Assembly (NCBI GenBank): GCA_018065295.1 | Contig: JAGHTQ010000194.1 | Span: forward strand, 1-7,297 | Direction of reading: 5' to 3' | DNA length: 7,297 bases | From: Candidatus Colimonas fimequi | GTDB lineage: Bacteria > Bacillota > Clostridia > Peptostreptococcales > Anaerovoracaceae | Part shown: positions 1 through 3,720 of the stretch, in pieces | Layout: each line of letters starts with the position of its first letter | How positions within the stretch are numbered: position 1 is the first letter of the stretch | Made by a program: the position numbers and the translations under genes | The notes under the pieces: model-generated | What the model saw: only the letters and a program-made list of their open reading frames with translations | What the model was told of the DNA's origin: nothing | Databases searched by the model: none

Positions 1-737
1 GCCTTCTTGATAACCTTCAGGCCGCTTCTTCTCTTAGGAGCTTCTTCTTCCTTCTTAGCTGCCGCTTCAGCTTCTGCCTTAGCCTTAGCTGCTGCTTCTT
101 CAGCTGCCTTTGCTGCTGCCTCTGCTTCTGCTTTAGCCTTAGCTGCTGCTTCTGCTTCAGCCTGCGCCTTAGCGTCTGCGTCTGCCTTAGCCTTTGCTGC
201 CGCTTCAGCCTCTGCCTTTGCTGCTGCTTCTACCGCTTCACGAGCCTTAGCTTCTTCAGCTGCCTTTGCTGCTGCTTCTGCTTCAGCCGCTTCTCTAGCG
301 ATTCTCTTCTCAAGCATTTCCTTTGATACCTTAGGCTTGCCTGCTGGTGCTGGAGCTGGTGCTCTGCCTTCAAGGTCCTTGTTTGCTACTGGCTTACCAA
401 CTGGTGGCTTAACGTTTGCTGCCTTAGTTGTTCTTGCGCCTGCAGTAACTGTAGCTGCCTTAGTTGTTCTCTTAACAGGGAGCGGAATGTTTGCTGCCTT
501 AGTTGTCTTAGCACCTGTAGCTGCCTTAGTTTCTTCAGCTGCCTTCTTAGGTGTTACCTTAACCAGCTTAGTTCCCTGCTTCTTACCACTTCTCATAATT
601 GTATTCTTAACGGCTGTTGCGTCCATGTCGCTCATGTCGTCTGACAGGTCGCTTACCTTAACTCCCATTGAAATAGCTTTCTCCAGGACGTCGTTACCAG
701 CCATGTTAAGTTCTTTTGCTAAATCTTTAACTTTCAT
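1..737 (-). CDS. infB: Translation initiation factor IF-2, N-terminal part (3' end outside window)
   Basis: IF-2 is the GTPase that brings initiator fMet-tRNA to the 30S subunit and promotes subunit joining. 245 codons are open from the ATG at 737-735 to the window edge with no stop. Residues 1-50 (MKVKDLAKELNM..., then a VLEKAISMGVKVSDL segment) match the IF2_N helical domain that recurs at the start of bacterial IF-2. After that comes a basic, Pro/Thr-rich linker containing three near-repeats of a TTKAAN/T-type segment, then about 90 residues of almost pure Ala/Lys/Glu, and the basic stretch RRSGLKVIKK at the edge. The GTPase domain, which would prove the call, lies outside the window. The start is fixed by a TAAGGAGG ribosome binding site 10 nt upstream. 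It is the last visible gene of the rimP operon and follows ylxQ, as in B. subtilis. Confidence 0.93.
   Translation of the reverse strand, partial: MKVKDLAKELNMAGNDVLEKAISMGVKVSDLSDDMSDMDATAVKNTIMRSGKKQGTKLVKVTPKKAAEETKAATGAKTTKAANIPLPVKRTTKAATVTAGARTTKAANVKPPVGKPVANKDLEGRAPAPAPAGKPKVSKEMLEKRIAREAAEAEAAAKAAEEAKAREAVEAAAKAEAEAAAKAKADADAKAQAEAEAAAKAKAEAEAAAKAAEEAAAKAKAEAEAAAKKEEEAPKRRSGLKVIKK
50..305 (-). repeat. Low-complexity Ala/Lys/Glu coding repeat inside infB
   Basis: Tandem degenerate repeats on the plus strand built from the units gctgcttct, gccttagcc and gcctttgct. In infB frame they encode repeats such as AEAEAAAKAKA and AKAAEEA. This is the charged, probably helical or extended linker between the IF2_N region and the rest of IF-2, which is known to vary in length between species. 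The repeats also create a long Ala/Ser-rich open frame on the plus strand that is not a gene. Such DNA is prone to slippage, so length differences between related strains are likely. Confidence 0.8.
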
Positions 738-747
738 GTATTGGCTT

Positions 748-755
748 CCTCCTTA
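748..755 (-). promoter_or_regulatory. infB ribosome binding site fused to ylxQ stop codon
   Basis: Minus-strand TAAGGAGG, a near-perfect Shine-Dalgarno. Its first three bases are the TAA stop of ylxQ (755-753). It sits 10 nt before the infB ATG at 737. This geometry fits translational coupling: ribosomes ending ylxQ finish on the infB ribosome binding site. Confidence 0.85.
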
Positions 756-1064
756 CTTCGATTCTGATTTCGCTTCTTTGAGAATTGCTTCTGCGAAGCC
801 TTTATCGCATATTCCGAAGACGCTTCTGTCACTGGCGCCAACTGCCTTTGACATTTCTTCGATGGTGCCCATCTTGATGAAAGGTACATCTGCGCGTCTT
901 ATTTCTTTCATGATTTTTTTCTCACTGTTCTCTGAGATATCTTCTGCCAGTATCATGAGCTTCACCTTGCCCTTACCAAGTTCAAAGGTACATGTGCCCA
1001 CTCCGCTGATCAGCTTACCAGCCTTCCTGGCAAACCCCAGATAACTAATTATCTTTTTGTTCAT
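753..1064 (-). CDS. ylxQ: L7Ae-family RNA-binding protein YlxQ
   Basis: 103-residue protein of the L7Ae/L30e/S12e fold. Family members bind kink-turn RNA; the B. subtilis YlxQ (RplGA) orthologue is a kink-turn binder of unclear physiological role. Visible family features are the N-terminal FARKAGKLISG segment (residues 11-21), the central hydrophobic strand followed by ILAEDISENSEKK (residues 38-50, the family's AeD-S-N-K signature), and VPFIKMGTIEEMSKAVG (residues 60-76), the usual helix before the last strand. The length is normal for the family. The ATG at 1064-1062 lies inside the end of ylxR, overlapping it by 20 nt, with AGGAG 10 nt upstream. Synteny (nusA-ylxR-ylxQ-infB) supports the call strongly. 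Confidence 0.9.
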   Translation of the reverse strand: MNKKIISYLGFARKAGKLISGVGTCTFELGKGKVKLMILAEDISENSEKKIMKEIRRADVPFIKMGTIEEMSKAVGASDRSVFGICDKGFAEAILKEAKSESK

Positions 1065-1323
1065 GCTCTTTCAGCTCCTGAAAAACTCTGTCCAGCACTT
1101 CCTCTGAAATTTCGGCATCGAAATTTCTCTGAAGGGCGCGCTTCTTTCTAGCCAGCTGCATACACCCTGCATCTTTGCAAAGGTATACGCCTCTACCCTT
1201 AGCACGTCCGCTTGGATCAACAGTTATTTCGTTCTCATAGTACGCGATTCTGATAAGTTCGTTCTTAGGTTTTGATTCCATGCATCCAACGCATCTTCTC
1301 ATTGGAATTTTCTTTGTCTTCAA
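1045..1323 (-). CDS. ylxR: YlxR/RnpM, RNA-binding protein (DUF448)
   Basis: 92-residue basic protein of the YlxR (DUF448) family. B. subtilis YlxR has been renamed RnpM because it binds RNase P RNA and modulates RNase P activity; transfer of that role here is inference. Family signatures are clear: RRCVGC near the N-terminus (residues 9-14), VDPSGRAKGRGVYLC (residues 35-49, the conserved GRGxYxC loop), and a lysine/arginine-rich helix ARKKRALQR. The start is a TTG at 1323-1321, placed 8 nt after AGGGG, which itself overlaps the nusA stop. The in-frame ATG seven codons later would give a protein starting at MRRCVGC, but it has no good ribosome binding site. The stop is a TAG at 1047-1045, inside ylxQ. 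Confidence 0.92.
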   Translation of the reverse strand: MKTKKIPMRRCVGCMESKPKNELIRIAYYENEITVDPSGRAKGRGVYLCKDAGCMQLARKKRALQRNFDAEISEEVLDRVFQELKEHEQKDN

Positions 1324-1331
1324 ACTTATCG

Positions 1332-1337
1332 CCCCTA
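1332..1337 (-). promoter_or_regulatory. ylxR ribosome binding site overlapping nusA stop; decides TTG start
   Basis: Minus-strand TAGGGG: the TAG stop of nusA (1337-1335) runs into AGGGG, which is 8 nt before the TTG start of ylxR. The spacing favours TTG over the downstream ATG. The weak start codon combined with stop/ribosome-binding-site overlap suggests ylxR output depends on nusA translation. Confidence 0.7.
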
Positions 1338-2450
1338 TCTTTCTTCTACTTCTACGATTTCGTCTTCATAGTCATCATACTCGTCATCATAATCGTCGAA
1401 TTCTTCGTCACCGAAGTACTGAGTATGGCTCTTAATATCTATCTTCCATCCGCAAAGCTTTGCTGCCAGTCTTACGTTCTGACCTTCCTTACCGATTGCC
1501 AGTGAAAGCTGATAATCAGGAACTACTACTGTAGCTGCCTTCTCATCTTCGTCAGCGATTACTTCTTCTGCCTTAGCTGGGCTAAGTACGTTCTTGATCA
1601 GGATTCTTGGATCTTCATCCCATGTAGTGATGTCGATCTTTTCGCCGAAGAGTTCATCAACGATGTTTCTAACTCTTGAGCCGCCTGTACCAACGCATGC
1701 GCCAACTGGATCTACGTTTTCGTCTTCTGTGTAAACAGCGATCTTAGTTCTTGAACCTGCTTCTCTAGCAATGCTCTTGATTACTACTGTGCCGTCTTCG
1801 ATTTCTGGAACTTCCAGTTCGAAAAGTCTTTCAACGAATCCAGGATGAGTTCTTGACAGGAAAATCTGTGGGCCCTTAGTGCTCTTACGAACGTCCATGA
1901 TGTAAGCCTTGATTCTGTCGTTAACTCTGTATCTTTCGTTCTTAGTTCTTTCGCCTGCTACCAGGATACCTTCAGTGTTGCCGATGTTAACGAAGATTGT
2001 TTCGTTGCTGATTCTCTGAACTACGCCAGTGATCAGTTCGCCCTGTCTGTCGATGTAGTTATCGAAGATCATGCCTCTCTCAGCTTCTCTGATTCTCTGT
2101 ACTACTACCTGCTTAGCAGTCTGTGCAGCGATTCTGCCGAAGTCTCTAGGTGTTACCTGATATTCAACAACGTCGCCAACCTGATATCTATAGTCGATTT
2201 CCAGAGCTTCTTCAAGTGAGATCTCTGTGAATTCGTCTTCTACTTCTTCTACTACGTCCTTTCTCATGAGAACGTCAACATCACCAGTTTCTCTGTCGAT
2301 TGTTACTCTTACGTTCTGTGAAGTTCCGTAGTTCTTCTTGTACGCTGATACCAGTGCAGATTCGATTGCATCGATAAGGACTTCCTTGGAAATGCCTTTT
2401 TCCTTTACCAGGTCAGCTACTGCGAGCATAAATTCGTTGCCCTTTGCCAT
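1335..2450 (-). CDS. nusA: Transcription termination/antitermination factor NusA
   Basis: NusA binds RNA polymerase and nascent RNA, enhancing pausing and intrinsic termination. The 371 residues match the usual Bacillota length without the C-terminal AR repeats of proteobacteria. Domains in order: polymerase-binding N-terminal domain (about 1-125), S1 domain (about 134-200), KH1 (about 215-280) and KH2 (about 285-345). KH2 carries a normal AIGKEGQNVRLA loop (residues 318-329). The KH1 loop reads GTGG (254-257), where homologues normally have a basic residue at the third position (for example GPKG or GMRG). The C-terminal tail (346-371) is very acidic, rich in Asp, Glu and Tyr. The start at 2450 follows a perfect AAGGAGGT. 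It lies 74 bp after rimP and 11 bp before ylxR. Confidence 0.97.
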   Translation of the reverse strand: MAKGNEFMLAVADLVKEKGISKEVLIDAIESALVSAYKKNYGTSQNVRVTIDRETGDVDVLMRKDVVEEVEDEFTEISLEEALEIDYRYQVGDVVEYQVTPRDFGRIAAQTAKQVVVQRIREAERGMIFDNYIDRQGELITGVVQRISNETIFVNIGNTEGILVAGERTKNERYRVNDRIKAYIMDVRKSTKGPQIFLSRTHPGFVERLFELEVPEIEDGTVVIKSIAREAGSRTKIAVYTEDENVDPVGACVGTGGSRVRNIVDELFGEKIDITTWDEDPRILIKNVLSPAKAEEVIADEDEKAATVVVPDYQLSLAIGKEGQNVRLAAKLCGWKIDIKSHTQYFGDEEFDDYDDEYDDYEDEIVEVEER

Positions 2451-2473
2451 TTAATTTACCTCCTTCGTTTGCT

Positions 2474-2516
2474 GGGGTCCGCTCCTTAAACTAGTTTTCA
2501 TACAAGGTCTGACCCC
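2474..2516 (-). promoter_or_regulatory. Possible RNA stem in the rimP-nusA spacer
   Basis: On the minus strand GGGGTC (2516-2511) and GACCCC (2479-2474) are complementary. Nested inside are CCTT/AAGG and the palindrome AAACTAGTTT. The element ends just before the nusA ribosome binding site at 2465-2458. It lacks a U-tract, so it is not an intrinsic terminator. It could be an mRNA stability or translation element, or a processing site. The motif GGGGTCAGACC inside it recurs upstream of rimP. Confidence 0.35.
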
Positions 2517-2524
2517 TATTAAAT

Positions 2525-3004
2525 TTAAAATATAACCGCGAGCCTAGTCTTCGCGATTTCTTCCATAGTTAAGTTCCACTCTTTGCCCTTCTCGTCAGTA
2601 ACAACGATTGTCTGTGCTTCTGCATCGTGTGCAGTGAGTGTACCCTGAATATTCTTTGTTCCGTCCTTACCCTTATAGAGCTTAACTTCAACTTCCTTAC
2701 CAACGTAACGAGTGTAGTGCTCAGGCTTAACCAGAACTCTATCCATACCTGGCGAAGAAACCTCAAGATAGTATTCCTTCTCGATTGGATCTTCTTCATC
2801 TAATCTTTCACTTAAGAATCTGCTTACCTTCTCACAGTCCTCAGTGTTGATATATCCCTCTTCTTCAGGCTTATCAATATACACTCTCAGGAACCAGTCT
2901 TTACCTTCTTTGATAAACTCACTGTTATAAAGTTCTAATCCCTCAGCTGCCAGAAAGTCACTAAGCATACCCTCTACTATTTCGGTTATCTTCTGCTTCG
3001 CCAT
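2525..3004 (-). CDS. rimP: Ribosome maturation factor RimP
   Basis: RimP (YlxS/YhbC family) binds the 30S subunit and assists its late assembly. The protein is 159 residues, normal for the family. The N-terminal alpha/beta domain (about 1-85) contains the conserved acidic LEVSSPGMDRVL segment, equivalent to the family's SPGLDRPL signature. The C-terminal SH3-like domain (about 88-157) contains GKEVEVKLY and the final strand around residues 145-158. The ATG at 3004 is chosen because AAAGGAG precedes it by 5 nt and homology begins at MAKQK; the frame is open 50 codons further upstream, but that extension runs through the leader palindrome and hairpin and has no family similarity. First gene of the operon leading to nusA and infB. 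Confidence 0.96.
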   Translation of the reverse strand: MAKQKITEIVEGMLSDFLAAEGLELYNSEFIKEGKDWFLRVYIDKPEEEGYINTEDCEKVSRFLSERLDEEDPIEKEYYLEVSSPGMDRVLVKPEHYTRYVGKEVEVKLYKGKDGTKNIQGTLTAHDAEAQTIVVTDEKGKEWNLTMEEIAKTRLAVIF

Positions 3005-3038
3005 TATGACTCCTTTCACATTAACCAAATTACCATTA

Positions 3039-3053
3039 CGGGGTCTGACCCCG
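3039..3053 (-). repeat. GGGGTC-A-GACCCC palindrome in the rimP leader
   Basis: Perfect 15-bp inverted repeat with one central base (minus strand CGGGGTCAGACCCCG), between the rimP promoter and its ribosome binding site. As RNA it can form a 5-bp stem with a UCAGA loop. A related GGGGTCAGACC sits at 2516-2506 before nusA, and a weaker GGGTCAGG at about 3082-3075. Function unknown: it may be a small interspersed palindrome or a protein-binding site. Confidence 0.6.
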
Positions 3054-3096
3054 GTTCGAAAATCAATACATGAGCCTGACCCTTCACCCACCAAGT

Positions 3097-3129
3097 GGCA
3101 TAAAGAAAGACTGGGCATTACCCAGTCTT
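3097..3129 (-). terminator. Intrinsic terminator in the rimP operon leader (probable attenuator)
   Basis: Minus-strand stem AAGACTGGG (3129-3121) with CCCAGTCTT (3115-3107), 9 bp and a 5-nt loop, followed by the U-rich run TCTTTAT (3106-3100). It lies about 100 bp upstream of rimP and downstream of the best promoter candidate (3185-3157), so it would end transcription before the operon unless read through. This is the layout expected for attenuation of a nusA operon. It could alternatively terminate transcripts entering from the right, such as polC read-through. Confidence 0.65.
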
Positions 3130-3156
3130 GCTCAAATCTATTCTTTTCGCACAACT

Positions 3157-3185
3157 ATACTACCACACGAAGCCAGCCCTTGCAA
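3157..3185 (-). promoter_or_regulatory. Candidate promoter of the rimP-nusA-infB operon
   Basis: Minus strand: TTGCAA (3185-3180), a 17-bp spacer, then TAGTAT (3162-3157) preceded by TGG, an extended -10. The start would be near 3150, giving a leader of about 145 nt that contains the attenuator hairpin and the GGGGTC palindrome. Each box matches only 4 of 6 consensus bases; the call rests mainly on spacing, the extended -10 and position. Confidence 0.5.
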
Positions 3186-3230
3186 GGCTTTTCCCTTGAT
3201 TTTTCAACCTTTTTCAGTAATTCACCCCTA

Positions 3231-3287
3231 ATTATCAGGTTCGCCCTGATAGTGATTGAAATTATCAACATAATGAAAAAGAAGTAA
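3231..3287 (+). pseudogene. Truncated second copy of the small hydrophobic toxin gene
   Basis: Encodes the last 18 residues of the 27-residue peptide at 3511-3594 (FALIVIEII and NIMKKK then TAA), with one change near its left end (R for G). Bases 3238-3299 are identical to 3545-3606. The 5' third of the gene, its ribosome binding site and any promoter are missing; the sequence upstream of 3231 does not resemble the intact copy. It is therefore not expected to be translated, but its downstream antisense terminator and pairing sequence are preserved. Confidence 0.65.
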
Positions 3288-3349
3288 CCGCCAACAACCC
3301 AAACAAAGTGCGATTACTTCAAACTTCATGTTTAGGCCAACCGTCTATC
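3238..3349 (+). repeat. Direct repeat, copy 1 (partner 3545-3655)
   Basis: Bases 3238-3299 are identical to 3545-3606 (62 bp). Similarity then continues with small gaps through gcgattacttcaaa and ggccaaccgtctatc to 3349. The repeat covers the 3' two-thirds of the toxin gene, the antisense terminator and the 15-nt pairing element. Most likely a tandem duplication of a toxin-antitoxin unit about 307 bp apart, with the 5' end of this copy later lost. Confidence 0.9.
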
Positions 3350-3356
3350 ATCACAA
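3273..3356 (-). ncRNA. Predicted antisense RNA 1 (from the decayed copy)
   Basis: A minus-strand RNA of about 84 nt is predicted from a -10 box at 3368-3363 to the intrinsic terminator below. It would carry GATAGACGGTTGGCC (3349-3335) and the terminator hairpin. Because 3238-3299 is identical to 3545-3606, this RNA would have 25 nt of perfect complementarity to the intact toxin mRNA plus the 15-nt pairing element, so it could act in trans as a spare antitoxin. No expression evidence is available. Confidence 0.4.
3275..3320 (-). terminator. Antisense RNA 1 intrinsic terminator
   Basis: Minus-strand stem of 11 pairs between 3320-3310 and 3291-3281, followed by TTTTTC (3280-3275). One position is a G-U pair on the minus strand but a C-A mismatch on the plus strand, and only the minus strand has the U-tract; both indicate function in the antisense direction. 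Confidence 0.65.
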
Positions 3357-3362
3357 CCATTG

Positions 3363-3368
3363 ATTATA
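3363..3368 (-). promoter_or_regulatory. Possible -10 box for antisense RNA 1
   Basis: Perfect TATAAT on the minus strand. No good -35 is present at 16-18 bp: that position is occupied by the LexA-type operator at 3385-3396. If the promoter is active it is weak, and the same operator could control it. Confidence 0.35.
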
Positions 3369-3382
3369 ACCAGCACTTACCA

Positions 3383-3411
3383 TTGAACATATGTTCGCGT
3401 TTTGTTATAAT
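3383..3411 (+). promoter_or_regulatory. Promoter of the small toxin gene
   Basis: TTGAAC (3383-3388), exact 17-bp spacer, TATAAT (3406-3411). This is a strong housekeeping-sigma promoter with a predicted start at G3418. That base is exactly where the 5' arm of the mRNA end-to-end complementarity begins, which supports both predictions. The leader to the toxin start is about 93 nt. Confidence 0.8.
3385..3396. promoter_or_regulatory. LexA/DinR-type SOS operator overlapping the toxin promoter
   Basis: GAACATATGTTC is a perfect palindrome and, with the following G, matches the Bacillota LexA (DinR) consensus CGAACRNRYGTTYG at every base except the first C (here T). It overlaps the -35 and the spacer of the toxin promoter, a classical repression position, and also covers the -35 region of the divergent minus-strand -10 at 3368-3363. 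SOS control of the locus is therefore inferred. Confidence 0.7.
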
Positions 3412-3417
3412 TATATT

Positions 3418-3448
3418 GTGCTACCAGACATACGGTAGGCGGTTGGCC
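3418..3448 (+). repeat. 5' arm of the toxin mRNA end-to-end complementarity
   Basis: GTGCTACC (3418-3425), eight unpaired bases, then GGTAGGCGGTTGGCC (3434-3448). These pair with GGTAGCAC (3656-3663) and GGCCAACCGTCTATC (3641-3655): 23 pairs including two G-U wobbles, with one 8-nt bulge. The arm starts at the predicted transcription start. Closing the 5' and 3' ends together is a known way to hold type I toxin mRNAs inactive (hok, aapA1). Confidence 0.75.
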
Positions 3449-3510
3449 ACACCCGTTATTTCTGCAATTACGGTGAAAAATCCGAATCGCATAATACGGA
3501 GGTGGTAAGT

Positions 3511-3594
3511 ATTTCGACTTATGAAGAACTATCGATTATTATTGGGTTCGCCCTGATAGTGATTGAAATTATCAACATAATGAAAAAGAAGTAA
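3511..3594 (+). CDS. Small hydrophobic type I toxin-like peptide (TxpA/holin-like), ATT start
   Basis: A 27-codon gene too short for normal gene calling. If the first codon is read as Met it begins MSTYEELSIIIGF, continues with one hydrophobic segment (ALIVIEIINIM) and ends KKK. The STYE(A/E)L start, single membrane span and lysine tail match the small holin-like/TxpA toxin family of Bacillota, which act at the membrane and are silenced by antisense RNA. GGAGG (3498-3502) lies 8 nt before ATT at 3511, exactly where ATG is expected. The only upstream alternative, GTG at 3502, overlaps the ribosome binding site and is unlikely. So the gene either uses a rare ATT start with low output or is silenced by mutation. 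It has its own promoter with a LexA-type operator, and an antisense RNA over its 3' end. Family assignment is by pattern memory only. Confidence 0.65.
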   Translation: MSTYEELSIIIGFALIVIEIINIMKKK

Positions 3595-3655
3595 CCGCCA
3601 ACAACCTCGAAACAACGGCGATTACTTCAAAATTCGCTCGGGCCAACCGTCTATC
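3545..3655 (+). repeat. Direct repeat, copy 2 (partner 3238-3349)
   Basis: Intact partner of the repeat at 3238-3349. It spans most of the toxin coding sequence, the antisense terminator and the 15-nt ggccaaccgtctatc element. Beyond 3655 the copies differ: here GGTAGCAC extends the complementarity to the mRNA 5' end, which copy 1 lacks. Confidence 0.9.
3582..3628 (-). terminator. Antitoxin RNA intrinsic terminator
   Basis: Minus-strand stem GAAGTAATCGCC (3628-3617) with GGCGGTTACTTC (3599-3588), 12 pairs including one G-U, followed by TTTTTC (3587-3582). On the plus strand the same position is a C-A mismatch and no U-tract follows, so the terminator works in the antisense direction. The stem includes the toxin stop codon and the last lysine codons. 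Confidence 0.8.
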
Positions 3656-3663
3656 GGTAGCAC
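3641..3663 (+). repeat. 3' arm of the toxin mRNA end-to-end complementarity
   Basis: GGCCAACCGTCTATC followed directly by GGTAGCAC, complementary to 3434-3448 and 3418-3425. A T-rich run (TTTTGTTAT, 3664-3672) follows, a plausible 3' end for the toxin mRNA at about 250 nt, although the local hairpin is weak so the termination site is uncertain. Confidence 0.7.
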
Positions 3664-3676
3664 TTTTGTTATATCT

Positions 3677-3705
3677 ATTTTAACCTCATCACCCATCAAT
3701 GTCAA
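3677..3705 (-). promoter_or_regulatory. Promoter of the antitoxin RNA
   Basis: Perfect -35 TTGACA (3705-3700), exact 17-bp spacer, and TAAAAT (3682-3677) on the minus strand. The start is predicted near 3670. It has no LexA-type operator, so the antitoxin would be constitutive while the toxin is induced, the expected logic of a type I module. Confidence 0.8.
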
Positions 3706-3720
3706 ACTCCATAGATCATG

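Larger units (their letters stand above)
3581..3670 (-). ncRNA. Predicted antisense antitoxin RNA
   Basis: A minus-strand RNA of about 90 nt is predicted from the promoter at 3705-3677 to the terminator at 3628-3582. It would be complementary to the toxin 3' UTR and the last few codons, the arrangement of TxpA/RatA and BsrG/SR4, where sense and antisense RNAs overlap at their 3' ends. Its 5' part (GTGCTACCGATAGACGG then TTGGCC) closely resembles the 5' leader of the toxin mRNA, so it could compete with that leader for the same 3' UTR site. Overlap-driven RNase III cleavage is plausible. Unproven. Confidence 0.6.

Noticed and set aside
7..1044. Long Ala/Ser-rich open frame on the plus strand
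   Set aside because: It is the antisense image of the infB Ala/Lys/Glu linker and ylxQ. It has no ribosome binding site and no family resemblance, while both minus-strand genes are clear.
2474..2516. Kink-turn for YlxQ in the rimP-nusA spacer
   Set aside because: YlxQ-type proteins bind kink-turns, so an operon-internal site was considered, but the internal loop (AGA against AGCG) does not give the required tandem G-A pairs next to a 3-nt bulge.
3418..3663. Terminal inverted repeats of a small insertion element around the toxin
   Set aside because: The arms coincide with the mRNA 5' and 3' ends, with promoters outside each; no flanking target duplication is visible. RNA pairing explains them better.
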